The position numbers were made by a program, and so were the translations under genes. Shown in pieces: positions 24,176 to 34,200 of a stretch of 62,422 bases of DNA. Location: the NCBI GenBank assembly GCA_000585055.1, contig JEMX01000046.1, positions 396 through 62,817 on the forward strand, in the 5' to 3' direction. The DNA comes from Candidatus Accumulibacter appositus (GTDB lineage: Bacteria > Pseudomonadota > Gammaproteobacteria > Burkholderiales > Rhodocyclaceae). The stretch's first letter is position 1; each line of letters opens with the position of its first letter. The notes under the pieces were generated by a model that worked only from the letters and a program-made list of their open reading frames with translations, ran no database searches and was not told where the DNA came from.

Positions 24176-24997
24176 ATGAAACACTCGTTAGTTCCAGACG
24201 CCGCCCGCATTTTCGGTGCACTATCGCTGGCGGCAGCGCTGACCTCACCGGCAAACGCGGAAATGAGTGCCGAAGAGCTCGCCAAACTGGCGCAGAATCC
24301 GGTCGGCAACCTGATCAGCGTACCGTTCCAGAACAACACCAACTTCAATGTCGGACCACGCGACGGCACCCAGAACATCCTCAACATCCAGCCGGTGATC
24401 CCGATCGAAGTCGATTCGCAGTGGAACGTCATCACGCGCACGATCATGCCGGTGATTTCGCAGCCGGCCTTCGTACCGGGTGGCGATCGAATCAACGGCA
24501 TCGGCGACATCCAGCTCACCGCCTTCCTGTCTCCCGCCGTACCCAAGGGCGCCATCTGGGGCGCCGGCGCGGTGGTGCAGATGCCGACCAACAGCAATGA
24601 CGCCCTCGGCAACGACCGCTGGGGACTCGGCCCATCCTTCGTGATGCTCAACCTCAAGAAGGGCGATCCCTGGGTATACGGCTTCCTGGTGAATAACATC
24701 TGGTCGGTCGGCTCGGGAAGTGACGCGAGCTACAACAACTTCCTGCTGCAGCCTTTCCTCAACTACAACTTCGCCGGCGGCGTCTATCTGACTTCGGCGC
24801 CGATCATCACCGCTGACTGGAAAGCCGACAGCAGCCAACGCTGGACGGTGCCGCTGGGCGGCGGCGTCGGCAAGATTTTCCACTTCGGCAAATTGCCGGT
24901 AAACACCCAGCTCAGCGCCTACTACAACGTTGCCCATCCCGACAATGCCGCCAACTGGCAGCTGCGTTTGCAGGTGCAGCTGATGTTTCCGAAGTAA
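24176..24997 (+). CDS. Outer-membrane beta-barrel protein of the 'neuromedin U' annotation family
   Basis: 273 residues with a signal peptide (about 1-29) and a mature protein of alternating beta-strands: PVGNLISVPFQNNTNFNVGP and PVIPIEVDSQWNVITRTIMP, ending in QLRLQVQLMFPK with a terminal aromatic-hydrophobic strand as in porins. Relatives are widely misnamed neuromedin U and belong to the MetA-pathway phenol degradation/transporter barrel superfamily. It starts 17 bp after the phospholipase stop, so they are probably co-transcribed. The substrate is unknown. Confidence 0.8.
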   Translation: MKHSLVPDAARIFGALSLAAALTSPANAEMSAEELAKLAQNPVGNLISVPFQNNTNFNVGPRDGTQNILNIQPVIPIEVDSQWNVITRTIMPVISQPAFVPGGDRINGIGDIQLTAFLSPAVPKGAIWGAGAVVQMPTNSNDALGNDRWGLGPSFVMLNLKKGDPWVYGFLVNNIWSVGSGSDASYNNFLLQPFLNYNFAGGVYLTSAPIITADWKADSSQRWTVPLGGGVGKIFHFGKLPVNTQLSAYYNVAHPDNAANWQLRLQVQLMFPK

Positions 24998-25007
24998 TCC
25001 CGCCGCG

Positions 25008-25040
25008 CCAATGGTGACCGCCACCGACGGTCACCATTGG
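25008..25040. terminator. Hairpin between convergent barrel-protein and arylsulfatase genes
   Basis: Perfect 13-bp stem CCAATGGTGACCG / CGGTCACCATTGG with a 7-nt loop, between the plus gene ending at 24997 and the minus gene ending at 25070. Only GTTTG follows on the plus strand, so it is a strong hairpin with a poor U-tract. Position suggests a shared bidirectional terminator. Confidence 0.65.
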
Positions 25041-25069
25041 GTTTGACGAGGCGCCAGCGAAGCACCGAG

Positions 25070-26815
25070 TTACTTGTCGCCCGCGCCTTTGGCTATCGCT
25101 TCCATCACCCGGTCAAGATTGAAGCTGCCAGGCTTCTGGCGCGGCGGATAGTCGCGGAAGCTCTCCAGCCAGGCGCCGACAATCGCGCCAGCGGGTGCGA
25201 ACATGAACATGTGATCCACCCACCATCTGTTGTAACCGATGCTTTCGTTCTCGGCGCGCTCGAAGGGATCCATGCGCAAGTTGGTCAGCATCGGCGCACG
25301 CAGAGCCGTGTACGGCTGCCGCCAGACATCGATTCCATGGGCATCCTGCCTGAGGAAGGTGGCCTTCCAGTTGTTGTAGCGCAGTGCCGCAACCTGGCCG
25401 TCGTCGGTCCAGTAAAGGAACTCCTTGCGCGGCCACGCAGCCTCGCCCTTGAACGCGGGCAGCAAGTTGTAGCCATCGAGGTGAACCTTGTAGGTCATGC
25501 TGCCTACCGTCTTGCCGTTCAGCAGCTCCTCTTTCACCTTCGCATCGCCCGCTGCCGCAAGCAGCGTCGGCAGCATGTCTTCGTGCGCGCCGATGTCGTT
25601 GATGATCGTTCCGGGCTTGATGACACCGGGCCAGCGGATCATCGTCGGCACGCGGAAGCCGCCCTCCCATTGCGTCGCCTTCTCGTTGCGGAACATCGTC
25701 GTGCCGCCGTCAGGCCAGGAAAAGAATTCCGCGCCGTTGTCGGTCGAGTACATGACGATGGTGTTGTCCTCGACGCCCAGTTCCTTGAGCTTGGCCAGCA
25801 GCTGGCCGACCATCGCGTCATGTTCAACCATGCCGTCGGCGTAGACACCGAGACCGGTCTTGCCGATCGACGAGGGCTTGAGGTGCGTCCAGATGTGCAT
25901 GCGCGTACTGTTCCACCAGACGAAGAACGGCTTCTTGTCCTTGACCGCCTTGTCCATGAACTTGAGCGCCTCGGTGGTGACTTCCTCGTCGACGGTTTCC
26001 ATGCGCTTGATCGTCAGCGGACCGGTGTCCGTGATTCTGCCGTCGGCGAAGCTGTGAATGACGCCGCGTGGGCCAAACTTCTTCTTGAATTCCGGATCCT
26101 TCGGGTAGTCGGCATGCTCCGGCTCTTGTTCCGCATTCAGGTGGTAGAGGTTGCCGAGGAATTCGTCGAAGCCGTGGGCGGTCGGCAGCATCTCGTCTCG
26201 ATCACCGAGGTGGTTCTTGCCAAACTGGCCGGTCACGTAACCCTGAGCCCTGAGCAAGCCAGCGATGGTCGGGTCCTCTTTCTGCATGCCTTCCGGTGCG
26301 CCCGGCAAGCCGACCTTGGTCAGACCGGTGCGCATGGGCGACTGGCCGGTAATGAATGCGGCGCGGCCGGCGGTGCAACTCTGCTGGCCGTACCAATCGG
26401 TAAACAGAGCACCTTCTTGGGCGATGCTGTCGATATTGGGCGTCCTGTAACCCATCATGCCCTGGTTGTTGGCACTGATATTGAAGCCGCCAATGTCGTC
26501 ACCCCAGATCACGAGGATATTGGGCTTTTTCGTGGCGGTCGGGGTGCTGGCGGTCGGGCTGCTGGCGGTCGGGGTGCTGGCTGCCGGGGCGCTGGCTGCC
26601 GGGGCGCTGGCTGCTGGGGCGCTGGCTGCTGGGGCGCTGGCTGCTGGGGTGCTGGCTGCTGGGGTGCTGGCTGCCGGGGCGCTGGCTGCTGGGGTGCTGG
26701 CTGCTGGCCCCAAGGGATCCGGTACCAAGCCGGCCTGTGCGTTGGCGGCCAGCATCAGGGCGGCAGTCACCAAGCTACTCGCCAGGAGGCTTTTCCACTG
26801 CGGATTTCTTTTCAT
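25070..26815 (-). CDS. Exported arylsulfatase with a Pro/Ala/Ser/Thr repeat linker
   Basis: 581 residues from ATG 26815 (preceded by AAGGAGA). A signal peptide (about 1-28) and a repetitive linker of 12 five-residue PAAS[TA]-like units (about 37-95) lead into a sulfatase domain. The domain starts KKPNILVIWGDDIGGFN with metal-binding Asp pair, and CTAGRAAFITGQ contains the formylglycine Cys (C-x-A-x-R type). The distal metal and His residues are in SNGAVF-free sulfatase order: TDNGAEFFSWPDGG and WEGGFRVPTMIRWPG. It removes sulfate from aryl or carbohydrate sulfates. Activity needs a formylglycine-generating enzyme, which is not in this window. The PAST-rich linker between signal and enzyme is unusual. 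Confidence 0.88.
   Translation of the reverse strand: MKRNPQWKSLLASSLVTAALMLAANAQAGLVPDPLGPAASTPAASAPAASTPAASTPAASAPAASAPAASAPAASAPAASTPTASSPTASTPTATKKPNILVIWGDDIGGFNISANNQGMMGYRTPNIDSIAQEGALFTDWYGQQSCTAGRAAFITGQSPMRTGLTKVGLPGAPEGMQKEDPTIAGLLRAQGYVTGQFGKNHLGDRDEMLPTAHGFDEFLGNLYHLNAEQEPEHADYPKDPEFKKKFGPRGVIHSFADGRITDTGPLTIKRMETVDEEVTTEALKFMDKAVKDKKPFFVWWNSTRMHIWTHLKPSSIGKTGLGVYADGMVEHDAMVGQLLAKLKELGVEDNTIVMYSTDNGAEFFSWPDGGTTMFRNEKATQWEGGFRVPTMIRWPGVIKPGTIINDIGAHEDMLPTLLAAAGDAKVKEELLNGKTVGSMTYKVHLDGYNLLPAFKGEAAWPRKEFLYWTDDGQVAALRYNNWKATFLRQDAHGIDVWRQPYTALRAPMLTNLRMDPFERAENESIGYNRWWVDHMFMFAPAGAIVGAWLESFRDYPPRQKPGSFNLDRVMEAIAKGAGDK
26531..26707 (-). repeat. 15-bp VNTR encoding the PAAST/PAASA linker
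   Basis: About 12 tandem 15-bp units (GTGCTGGCTGCTGGG on the plus strand) encode PAAST, PAASA, PTASS and PTAST repeats. Units stay in frame, so copy-number change would alter linker length without breaking the arylsulfatase. Confidence 0.9.
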
Positions 26816-27399
26816 CGCTTTCTCCTTTTTTGCTACGTGGTGTGGATGCATGCCCCTCCCGATCCGGCATCTGCGGTGCAACGAGGGACGATCGGCCTGC
26901 CTGCACCCAGGTATGCCCTGTCCGAGCAGCACTCGAGCTTACTCTGGAAACTGGAGCCCACCCTTCCAACAAGGCGCAGACTCCAGCTCACCAACAGGGT
27001 AGTCAAGCGCATCCTATCATCAGTTCGTCGCCTGCCAATGCCTCCGCGTCAGCGCTGATAACCGGGTCACTGGACCGACGCTGGTCGCCGGCAGCTTTCG
27101 TTTTCGACACCATCAGGTCGCTTGGCCCGGCTTCCGATCACCTGGCCCGCCATCACCGATGATGCCTGGCGGGTCGGCTTATGGCGGGGTCCGGCAGCGT
27201 TCGACAGACAACGCGCAGACCCACATGTAGGAGCCCGATTTATCGGGCGATTGGCGGTGCCCGTGACCCCGAGCGTCGTCGACAACACAGTACGCGGTCA
27301 TCGCCCGATAAATCGGGCTCCTACAGGGGCGCCCCGTGGCGGCCTGCGTCTGGCGAGATGTGGTGCTTCGGCGCGAATTCCGGCAGCGCATCGACAAGA
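26816..27399. other. 584-bp intergenic stretch with no convincing gene
   Basis: No frame here has a ribosome-binding site, family features or the codon use of neighbouring genes. It holds the arylsulfatase leader near its right-hand start, AT-rich patches such as CTCCTTTTTTGC, and the REP-type inverted pair at 27226-27325. The rest shows no structure I can name. Confidence 0.6.
27226..27325. repeat. REP-type inverted pair (BIME-like)
   Basis: A 26-bp unit starting TGTAGGAGCCCGATTTATCG (27226-27251) recurs as its exact inverse at 27300-27325, 48 bp apart. Each unit is itself a small hairpin (GCCCGAT-TT-ATCGGGC). The GTAGGAGC head plus an internal palindrome is the layout of REP elements mobilised by RAYT transposases in Gamma- and Betaproteobacteria. 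No RAYT gene is present here. Confidence 0.85.
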
Positions 27400-27804
27400 C
27401 TATTGCTTGTCGACACCCCCCTTGCTGGCAGGCGCTGCGTTGGGGTTGATCGTCACGCCGCGCTTACGCAGTTCCTCGACAATCAAGCGGGCGCTGGCGT
27501 TGCCCTGGTCGGCGAGCAGCGCCGTTTCGCGAGCCAGCGTATCGAGCGAGGCGCGCAATTTTGCCGATTCGTCGAGCGGACGTTGCTGGTTGGCGTGCGC
27601 GGTGAGCAGCGACTGGCGCTCGCCAAACAGCTGGTAGCACTGAAAACCAGTCCACAGGAAGACCGCCAGTACCACCAACAACAGCGGCAGGAAGGGACTG
27701 AAGCAGCGCAACGGATCGTCGTTCGACTGCGGACTCGGCCGCAGCGCATGGCCGCCGGGCGTCCGGATCGTTGGCGAATCGGCCGGTGTGGAAAGATCGT
27801 TCAT
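27400..27804 (-). CDS. Small single-span membrane protein
   Basis: 134 residues. A Ser/Thr/Pro-rich cytoplasmic N-terminus (about 1-32) is followed by a membrane segment (FSPFLPLLLVVLAVFLWTGF, about 35-54), a periplasmic helical part rich in Gln, Ala and Arg that could be a coiled coil (ANQQRPLDESAKLRASLDTL), and a C-terminal RGVTINPNAAP. It resembles its upstream neighbour in layout (one span, helical tail, then ITVNP or TINPN motif), suggesting paired paralogous subunits. The family is not recognised. Confidence 0.75.
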   Translation of the reverse strand: MNDLSTPADSPTIRTPGGHALRPSPQSNDDPLRCFSPFLPLLLVVLAVFLWTGFQCYQLFGERQSLLTAHANQQRPLDESAKLRASLDTLARETALLADQGNASARLIVEELRKRGVTINPNAAPASKGGVDKQ

Positions 27805-27805
27805 C

Positions 27806-28147
27806 TCACTTCTCCCCTTTCTTCACGTCGGTCGCCGCTGGCGTCGAGGGGGCGGGGGCAGCCGATGCCGCCACCGGCGCCGGGTTGGCCGTCACCGAGA
27901 TCCCTTGCGCAGCAAGCATGTCACGGATCGGCCTGTCGTTGTTGCGCACCGCGAGATCGGCCAGCGCCTTGACGATCTCGCGGTAAAGACTCTCGAGCTG
28001 CACGCTCTGCTGGATGTATTGCCCGCGTGCAGTCACTTCCTGCTGCCGGTCGCGGTTCTGGCTGAACAGGACGATGTTGGCCACGGCCACCAGCAAAGTG
28101 AACGCAGCGATCAAGGTAAGCAGCCTGAACTCGGTTTGCTTCAGCAT
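27806..28147 (-). CDS. Small single-span membrane protein, paralogous partner
   Basis: 113 residues: an N-terminal membrane segment (FRLLTLIAAFTLLVAVANIV, about 7-26), then a helical periplasmic stretch (QQEVTARGQYIQQSVQLESL) and ISVTANPAPVAA near the end. It is followed after 1 bp by the 134-residue gene of the same design, so the two are co-translated and may form a complex. A perfect 24-bp palindrome precedes it. The function is unknown. Confidence 0.75.
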   Translation of the reverse strand: MLKQTEFRLLTLIAAFTLLVAVANIVLFSQNRDRQQEVTARGQYIQQSVQLESLYREIVKALADLAVRNNDRPIRDMLAAQGISVTANPAPVAASAAPAPSTPAATDVKKGEK

Positions 28148-28186
28148 ATCGTTCTTTCGGGAAGTAGATGTCTTGCCATATAAATG

Positions 28187-28210
28187 GGAAAGTCGCGTAC
28201 GCGACTTTCC
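28187..28210. repeat. Perfect 24-bp palindrome between the PEP-CTERM gene and the small membrane proteins
   Basis: GGAAAGTCGCG-TA-CGCGACTTTCC is self-complementary over all 24 bases. It lies 43 bp after the PEP-CTERM stop on the minus strand. No U-tract follows on either strand, so termination by the classical mechanism is doubtful; a repeat element or protein-binding site is equally possible. Confidence 0.8.
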
Positions 28211-28252
28211 TAGGTCCAGGCGCGCCGATCCGAGCGCGCGTACCCGCCTGCG

Positions 28253-31200
28253 TCAGCCCTCGCTGGCCGCCGCGCGCCGGATGGCGCGGCGGCCCATTGC
28301 CAACAGCGCAAGCGTCGCCAGCCACAGCGTTCCCGGCTCCGGAACGGTGCCACCGTCCTGAATCACGCTCCCCCGCACGGTGAGCATGACATCGGCGACC
28401 CTGTCACGGTAGCCGCTGGCATTGTGGCCGAAGCCGCTCAGCAGGATGGTATCGACATAGCTCCCGACCTTGCCGGTATTGAAGGTGAGCAGCAGCGGGC
28501 CGGTCAGTTCGCCCGCACCGAGTCCGATGAACGGGTCGAAACCATCCTCGGCGAAATCGATGCCATCGAGGAAGTTGAAATCACCGTCGAGCAGGTCGGC
28601 CAGACCATTGGCCCCGTTGCTGGCGTACAGCGTAGTTTTCAGTGCACCGGAACCCAGCAACTGCGTTCCGAAGTCGAGTACGAAGCTGTTGCCGTCAGCT
28701 TTGAAGCTGCCGTCGCCCATGCCGAAGGTAAAGATCGACTTGGCGTAGTTGTTGACCGTTCCGCTCAAGCTGACGCTCAGATCGGGCAGCGCCAGATCAA
28801 CGAGGTCGGCATCGTGGCTGCTCATAACGAAGGTCGCGCTGCCGCTGTAGTTGCCCGCGGCGGCGGTATTCATGCCGACGCTCAGGCTGCTGCTGTCGGT
28901 CGCCCCGGCGTCGAGACCGGCACCGAGCGTGCCGCCGCCGGAGAACGGTGCGCTGGCGCTGCTGAATTCGCCGCGCAGGACATCATTCAGCGCGCTGACC
29001 GGCGCCGTGTTGCTCACCGAGATCGCCTGGCTGACGGAATCGCCGACATGCACGATGCCGAAGTTGACGTTGGACGCAGTATTTAGCGTCGCCACCGCCG
29101 GCGTGTACACCTTGCCGCCGACAGTGACGGTGCCGTTGCCGACATCGATATCCGGGACAGCGTCGGTGGTGCCGGCACCGGTGGACTTGAAGGCGAGGGT
29201 CTGGGAGCCGCTGAAGGTGCCGGCTGTGGCGGTATCGAGCGTTAGCTTGAGCGAGCTGGCGTCGGTGCCGCCGGCAGCCAGATTGCCGATGCTGCCGCTG
29301 TTGGTGAAGCCGGCCGGTGCGCTGCCCGTGCTCACCTTGAGGCCCTCGGTATAGATATCGGGCGAGCTATTGGTGACGCTGATCGTCGCGCTCGGAGCAG
29401 CGTCGCCAACGCGGGCAGCGAGGCTGACCTCGCTGGTGTTGAGCAGCGGGTTGGCGAGGCGATAGACGGCACCACTGACGCTGACATCCTGGCTGGGCAG
29501 GTTGAGCTGGCAGTTGGGCGCGCAGCCACCGACGTTGCTGGCATCGGAAACAAAGGCGATCGTCGCGGTGCCATTGATCGCGCCTGCGCTGGCGGTGTTC
29601 ATCCCCACCTGCAGGTCGGTGTTGTTGGTGCCGCCCGGATTCAGCAAATTGAAACTGCCGCCAGCATCAATCGGCCCGTTGCCGCTGATCGTCGCGTTGA
29701 GCGCGGCCTGCGGCGCGGTGGTGGCCTGGTTGCTGACGCTGACCAGCGCCGTCGGTGAGGTGGCGCCGATGCGCACCTTGCCAAGATCGATCGGGCTGTT
29801 ATTGATCAGCGGACTGGCGGTGTTGATCACGTTGGCCTGGATGAGACCCTGCACACCGTAGTCCACGGAGCCAAGAGCAAGCGTGCCAAGACCGTTGTCG
29901 ACGCCACTGACGGCGCCGGCGCTGGTGAAGTTGACCGCGATGGCGCCGTTGACCGTCGCCGCGGCGCTGGTGTCGACGCTGACGGTCATGCCGCTGGCGT
30001 TGGTGGCGCCGGCGATCAGGCCGCTGATGCTGCCGCTGCCGCTGATTAGGCTGCTGCCGGTGCCGGAGCTGGCGCCAAAGGCGGCGTTGAGGTCTTCGAC
30101 GAAGCCGGCGGCGCCGCTGGCGGTATTGCTGATGCTGAGTATCTGGCTGACGGACTGGCCGACCTGAACCGTGCCGAAATTCAGCGGCAAGCTGTTGATC
30201 TGGCCGCTGGCGAGCTGGTAGACGTTGCCCGAGACATTGATCACCTGCGAACCGGCGCTCGCCGCGGCGAGGCCGCTGGTGTCGCTGCCGTCGGTCTGGT
30301 AGTTCAGCGTCACGCTGCCGCTGCGCGCTCCTGCGGCGCTGGTGTCGACCCGGGCCGTCATCGCCGTGCTGCCGGGGTCGCCGGCCGCCAGCAGGCTGAC
30401 CGCGCCGCCATTGTTGAGGGCGTGGCCGCTGTTGCTGCCGAAGCTGGCGTTGAGTTTCTCGGTGAAAGCGCCGGCAGCGGCGGTGTTGGCGACGGTCAGG
30501 GCTTGGCTTTGCATGCCGCCGACGCGCTGGTTGGCGAGCACGACCGGGGTCGGCGTGGCGTTGCCGACGGCAGCGTTGTAGCCGGTGCCGCTGACATTGA
30601 TCGTCGCGTCGGACAGCGTCATGGTCGCCAAACCAGAGGTGCCGCTGCCGTTGCTGGCGAGCGTGATGGTCACCGTGCCGTTGTTGGCGCCGGCGGTGGC
30701 CGTAGCGTTGTCGATGCCGACGCTGAGCGCGTTGGAACTGGCTCCCTGCGCGAGCTTGCTGATCGGCCCGCCGCTGGCGGTCGCCTTGCCGCTGCTGCCA
30801 CCGACGCTGGCGTCGAGACCTTCCTGGAAGCCGGCCGGCGCAAGGTCGGTGTTGGTGATGTTGATTGCCTGGCTGGTCGCGCTGCCAAGCCGGAAGTTAC
30901 CCAGGTCGACGTCGGCCGGCAGGTTGGCTTGGGCGATCTGATAGACGTTGCCGGAAACGTTGATTACCTGCGAGCCGACGCTGGCGACGCCCAGACCGCT
31001 GCTGCCCGTGCCGTCCGTTTGGTAGTCAAGCGTGACGCTGCCGCTACGCGCACCGGCGACGCTGGTGTCGAGGCGGACGCTCATCGCCGTGCTGCCGGGG
31101 TCGCCGGCGGCAAGCAGGCTGACCGCGCCGCCGTTGTTGAGGGCGTGGCCGCTGTTACTGCCGAAGCTGGCGTTGAGTTTCTCGGTGAAACTGCCGGCAG

Positions 31201-34200
31201 CGGCGGTGTTGGCGACGCTCAGGACCTGGCTTTGCATGCCGCCAACGCGCTGGTTGGTGAGCACCACCGGGTCCGGCGTGGCGCTGCCGACGGCGACGTT
31301 GTAGCCGGTCGCCTGCAGGTTGATGGTCTGCGCATTGGCGTTCTGAGTGACGAACGAGGGATCGATCAACTGGCCGTTGGTGGTGTACTGGATGGTCAGC
31401 GCACCGTTGTTGATGCCCGCGACCCCGTTGTTGACCGCGGCGGTCACGGCGGCCGCTTGCTGCCCGCCCGGGGCAATCAGGTTGGCGCCGAGGTTGTTGG
31501 TCGCCGCGAAGTTGCCGCTGGTACCCGCCGAACCGATGCCGAGACGCTCGGCGCCGCTACCGCTGGTCAGGTTGCTAACCTCGAAATTCTGCGTCGGCAG
31601 CGGCGGTGGCGTGAAACCGACGCGGAAATTGCCGAGATCGACGGGGTCGGTACTCGGCGTCGCGCTGCCTTGCGCGAGTACCGAGGCGAAGCCATTGATG
31701 TTGATGGTCTGCGCGGCGACGTTGTCGAAGTTGCTGACCACGCCGGCCTTCTGGCCGACGAGCGCACCGCCGCTGCTGGCGCTGAAGCTGATCGTGTAAT
31801 CGCCGCTACTGGCACCGACAGCGAGCGGCCCGAAGTTGCCGGTGCTGACCGCCAGCCGGCCGTCGGTGACGTTGCCCGCACCAGCACTCTGTACGGCGCC
31901 GCGGATGTCGGCGCCGGTTCCACTGTTCTGCACCTGGAAGCTCTTGTTGGCGGTGGTGCCGCCGCGAACGTTGCCGAGGTCGACGGTGAAGGTGTTGGCG
32001 CCGGCGCCGACGACCTGGCCGACGACGGTCTGGGCGGCGTTCTGGCCGACGATCTGGCCCGCGCCACTGACGTTGTTGCGACGGTTGAAGCTGTTGCCGG
32101 TGCCGAAGTTGGCGTTGCTGTAGTCCTTGCTGACGACGATGTTCTGGCCGCCGAGATCGAGCGCGCCGTCCATCGTCAGCCGCTGCGCGCTGCTGGCGCC
32201 GGCGGCGCTGCTCAGGTCGAGCGTTGCGCCGCTGTCGACCTGGATGTTGCCGCTGCCGTTCACGCCGGCTTGTGCGACCAGGGTGCCGCCGCTGGCGCGG
32301 ACCAGGCCGCTGTTCTGCACCAGCGGGCTGACGCTGCCGAAGCCGCTCAGCGTGCCGGCGTTGCTCAGGGTGGGAGCGGCGAAGCTGCCACCGCTCAGTG
32401 CGAGCGTTGCCGCCGCCTGGTTGGTGAAGGCGCCGCTAGTCGTGAAGGTGCTGAGCGGGCCGACTTCGACGGTACCGGCGTTGGTGAATGCACCCGCCGT
32501 CGTGAAGTCGCGTCCGTTGCGGATGGTGAAGCGGCCAGCGGCGGCATTGGTGGCGAAGTTGGCAAGACCGTCGCCGCTGGTGCTGGCGTCGACGAAGTTC
32601 GAGCCGGCACCGTCGAGGACGATCGTCGACGCGTTGGTGACCACATTCGCGTCAGTGAAACCGAAGCTGGCTCCACCCAGCACGGTGACCGTACCGCCGG
32701 TCAACGTCGTGCCGCTGTAATTCGTGAAGTTGCCGGCGCCGGAGAGAGTCAGGACGCCTGCCTCTACATTCACGGCGCCGCTATTGTCGAAGCCGATGTA
32801 GATGGTCGTCGTGCCGGCACCGCTCTTGGTATAGGTGCCGCTGTTCACGAAGGTCGAATCCGCGCCCCCGTAAGCGTTGAGAATGAAGTTGTCGAAGGCG
32901 TTCTGGTCGAGGAAGCTGCCCGAGTTGGCCAGGGTGGCACCGCTGCCGGTATAGAAGTAGCCCGTGCTGTCGCTGGGATTGGTCCAGGTGGTGGTACCGC
33001 CGAAGTTGACCGTACGACTGCTTACGATGCGTCCATCGCCACCGCTGAGCGTCAGCGGGCCGTTGAAGCTCGTGCTGCCGGCGTCGGTCTGGCTGCCACC
33101 GCTCCAGGTGCTGGCGCCGGCAATGCTCAGGCTGCCAGTCCCGCCGATGGTGCCACCGCTCTGTTCAAAGGCAGCGGCGCTGGCGGCGCCATTGAAGTTG
33201 AAGAGGCCGCCACCGCTGACGCCGATGGTGCCGGCGAAGACCAGCGTACCGCTGCTGTCAACGGTGCCGCCGCTGGCCAGCAGCCGACCGGTGCCGCTGC
33301 CGCCGCTGACGATGTCGGTCAGTGTGTGCGTGCCGCCGGAGAACTCGACGGTGGCGCCACTGGCGACAGTGTAGCTGCCGCCGGTGCTGCTGCCGCCGCC
33401 ACCCAGGCGCAGTGTGCCGGTCTGCACGTCCAGGCTGCCGCTATTGTTGAAGCCAATAGAAATGTCGGTGGTGCCGGCACCGCTCTTGATATAGCTGCCG
33501 CTGTTGACGAAGGTCGAATCGGCGCCGCCGTAAGCGTTGAACATGAAGTTGTCGAAGGCGTTCTGGTCGAGGAAGCTGCCCGAGTTGGCCAGGGTGGCGC
33601 CTTCGCCGGTAAAGAAGTAGCCCGTGCTGTCGCTGGGATTGGTCCAGGTGGTGGTACCGCCGAAGTTGACCGTACGACTGCTTACGATGCGTCCATCGCC
33701 ACCGCTGAGCGTCAGCGGGCCGTTGAAGCTCGTGCTGCCGGCGTCGGTCTGGCTGCCACCGCTCCAGGTGCTGGCGCCGGCAACGGTAACCACCCCGGAA
33801 CCATCGAGAGTGCCGCCGCTGTGCGTGAGCGTCGAGAGGTTCGACGCGCCGCTCAGTGTAAGGGTGCCGCCCGAGAGGGTTGTCGCCGCGGTGTTGCCAA
33901 ACGCGCCGCTGACAGTGAGCGCGCCGCCGGAAACAATTAGGTTCTCGGCACTGCTAAGAGACGCAATCGTGCTGACGCTGCTGTCGAAGGTGATCGTTCG
34001 CAAACCACTAACGTTGATGGTGACCGCGTCGGCGGCAGCGGGCAGCAGGGGATTGCTGCTCCAATTGGTGGCGGTGTCCCAGTTGCCGTCGGCGCTGACA
34101 ACCCAACTGACCGGGGCAGCCTGCGCCACCGGCACCACGCCGATCATTGCCAAAGCCATGGGCAAAGCGAGAAGTCGGCCGACCGGCCGCGCCGAAACAC

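Noticed and set aside
26531..26707. Repeat array as a CRISPR
   Set aside because: The units are contiguous 15-mers without spacers, in frame with a coding sequence; this is a VNTR.
25037..27058. A 673-codon open frame opposite the arylsulfatase
   Set aside because: It follows the arylsulfatase codon periodicity in antisense and shows only a GAGCRGAGC-type echo of the 15-bp repeat; no domain or ribosome-binding site.
30422..33940. A 1172-codon open frame on the plus strand opposite the PEP-CTERM gene
   Set aside because: It is a by-product of the GC-rich, repeat-rich antisense; the translation is Val/Ala/Arg/Asp low-complexity, repeats follow those of the minus-strand gene, and there is no start signal or family match.
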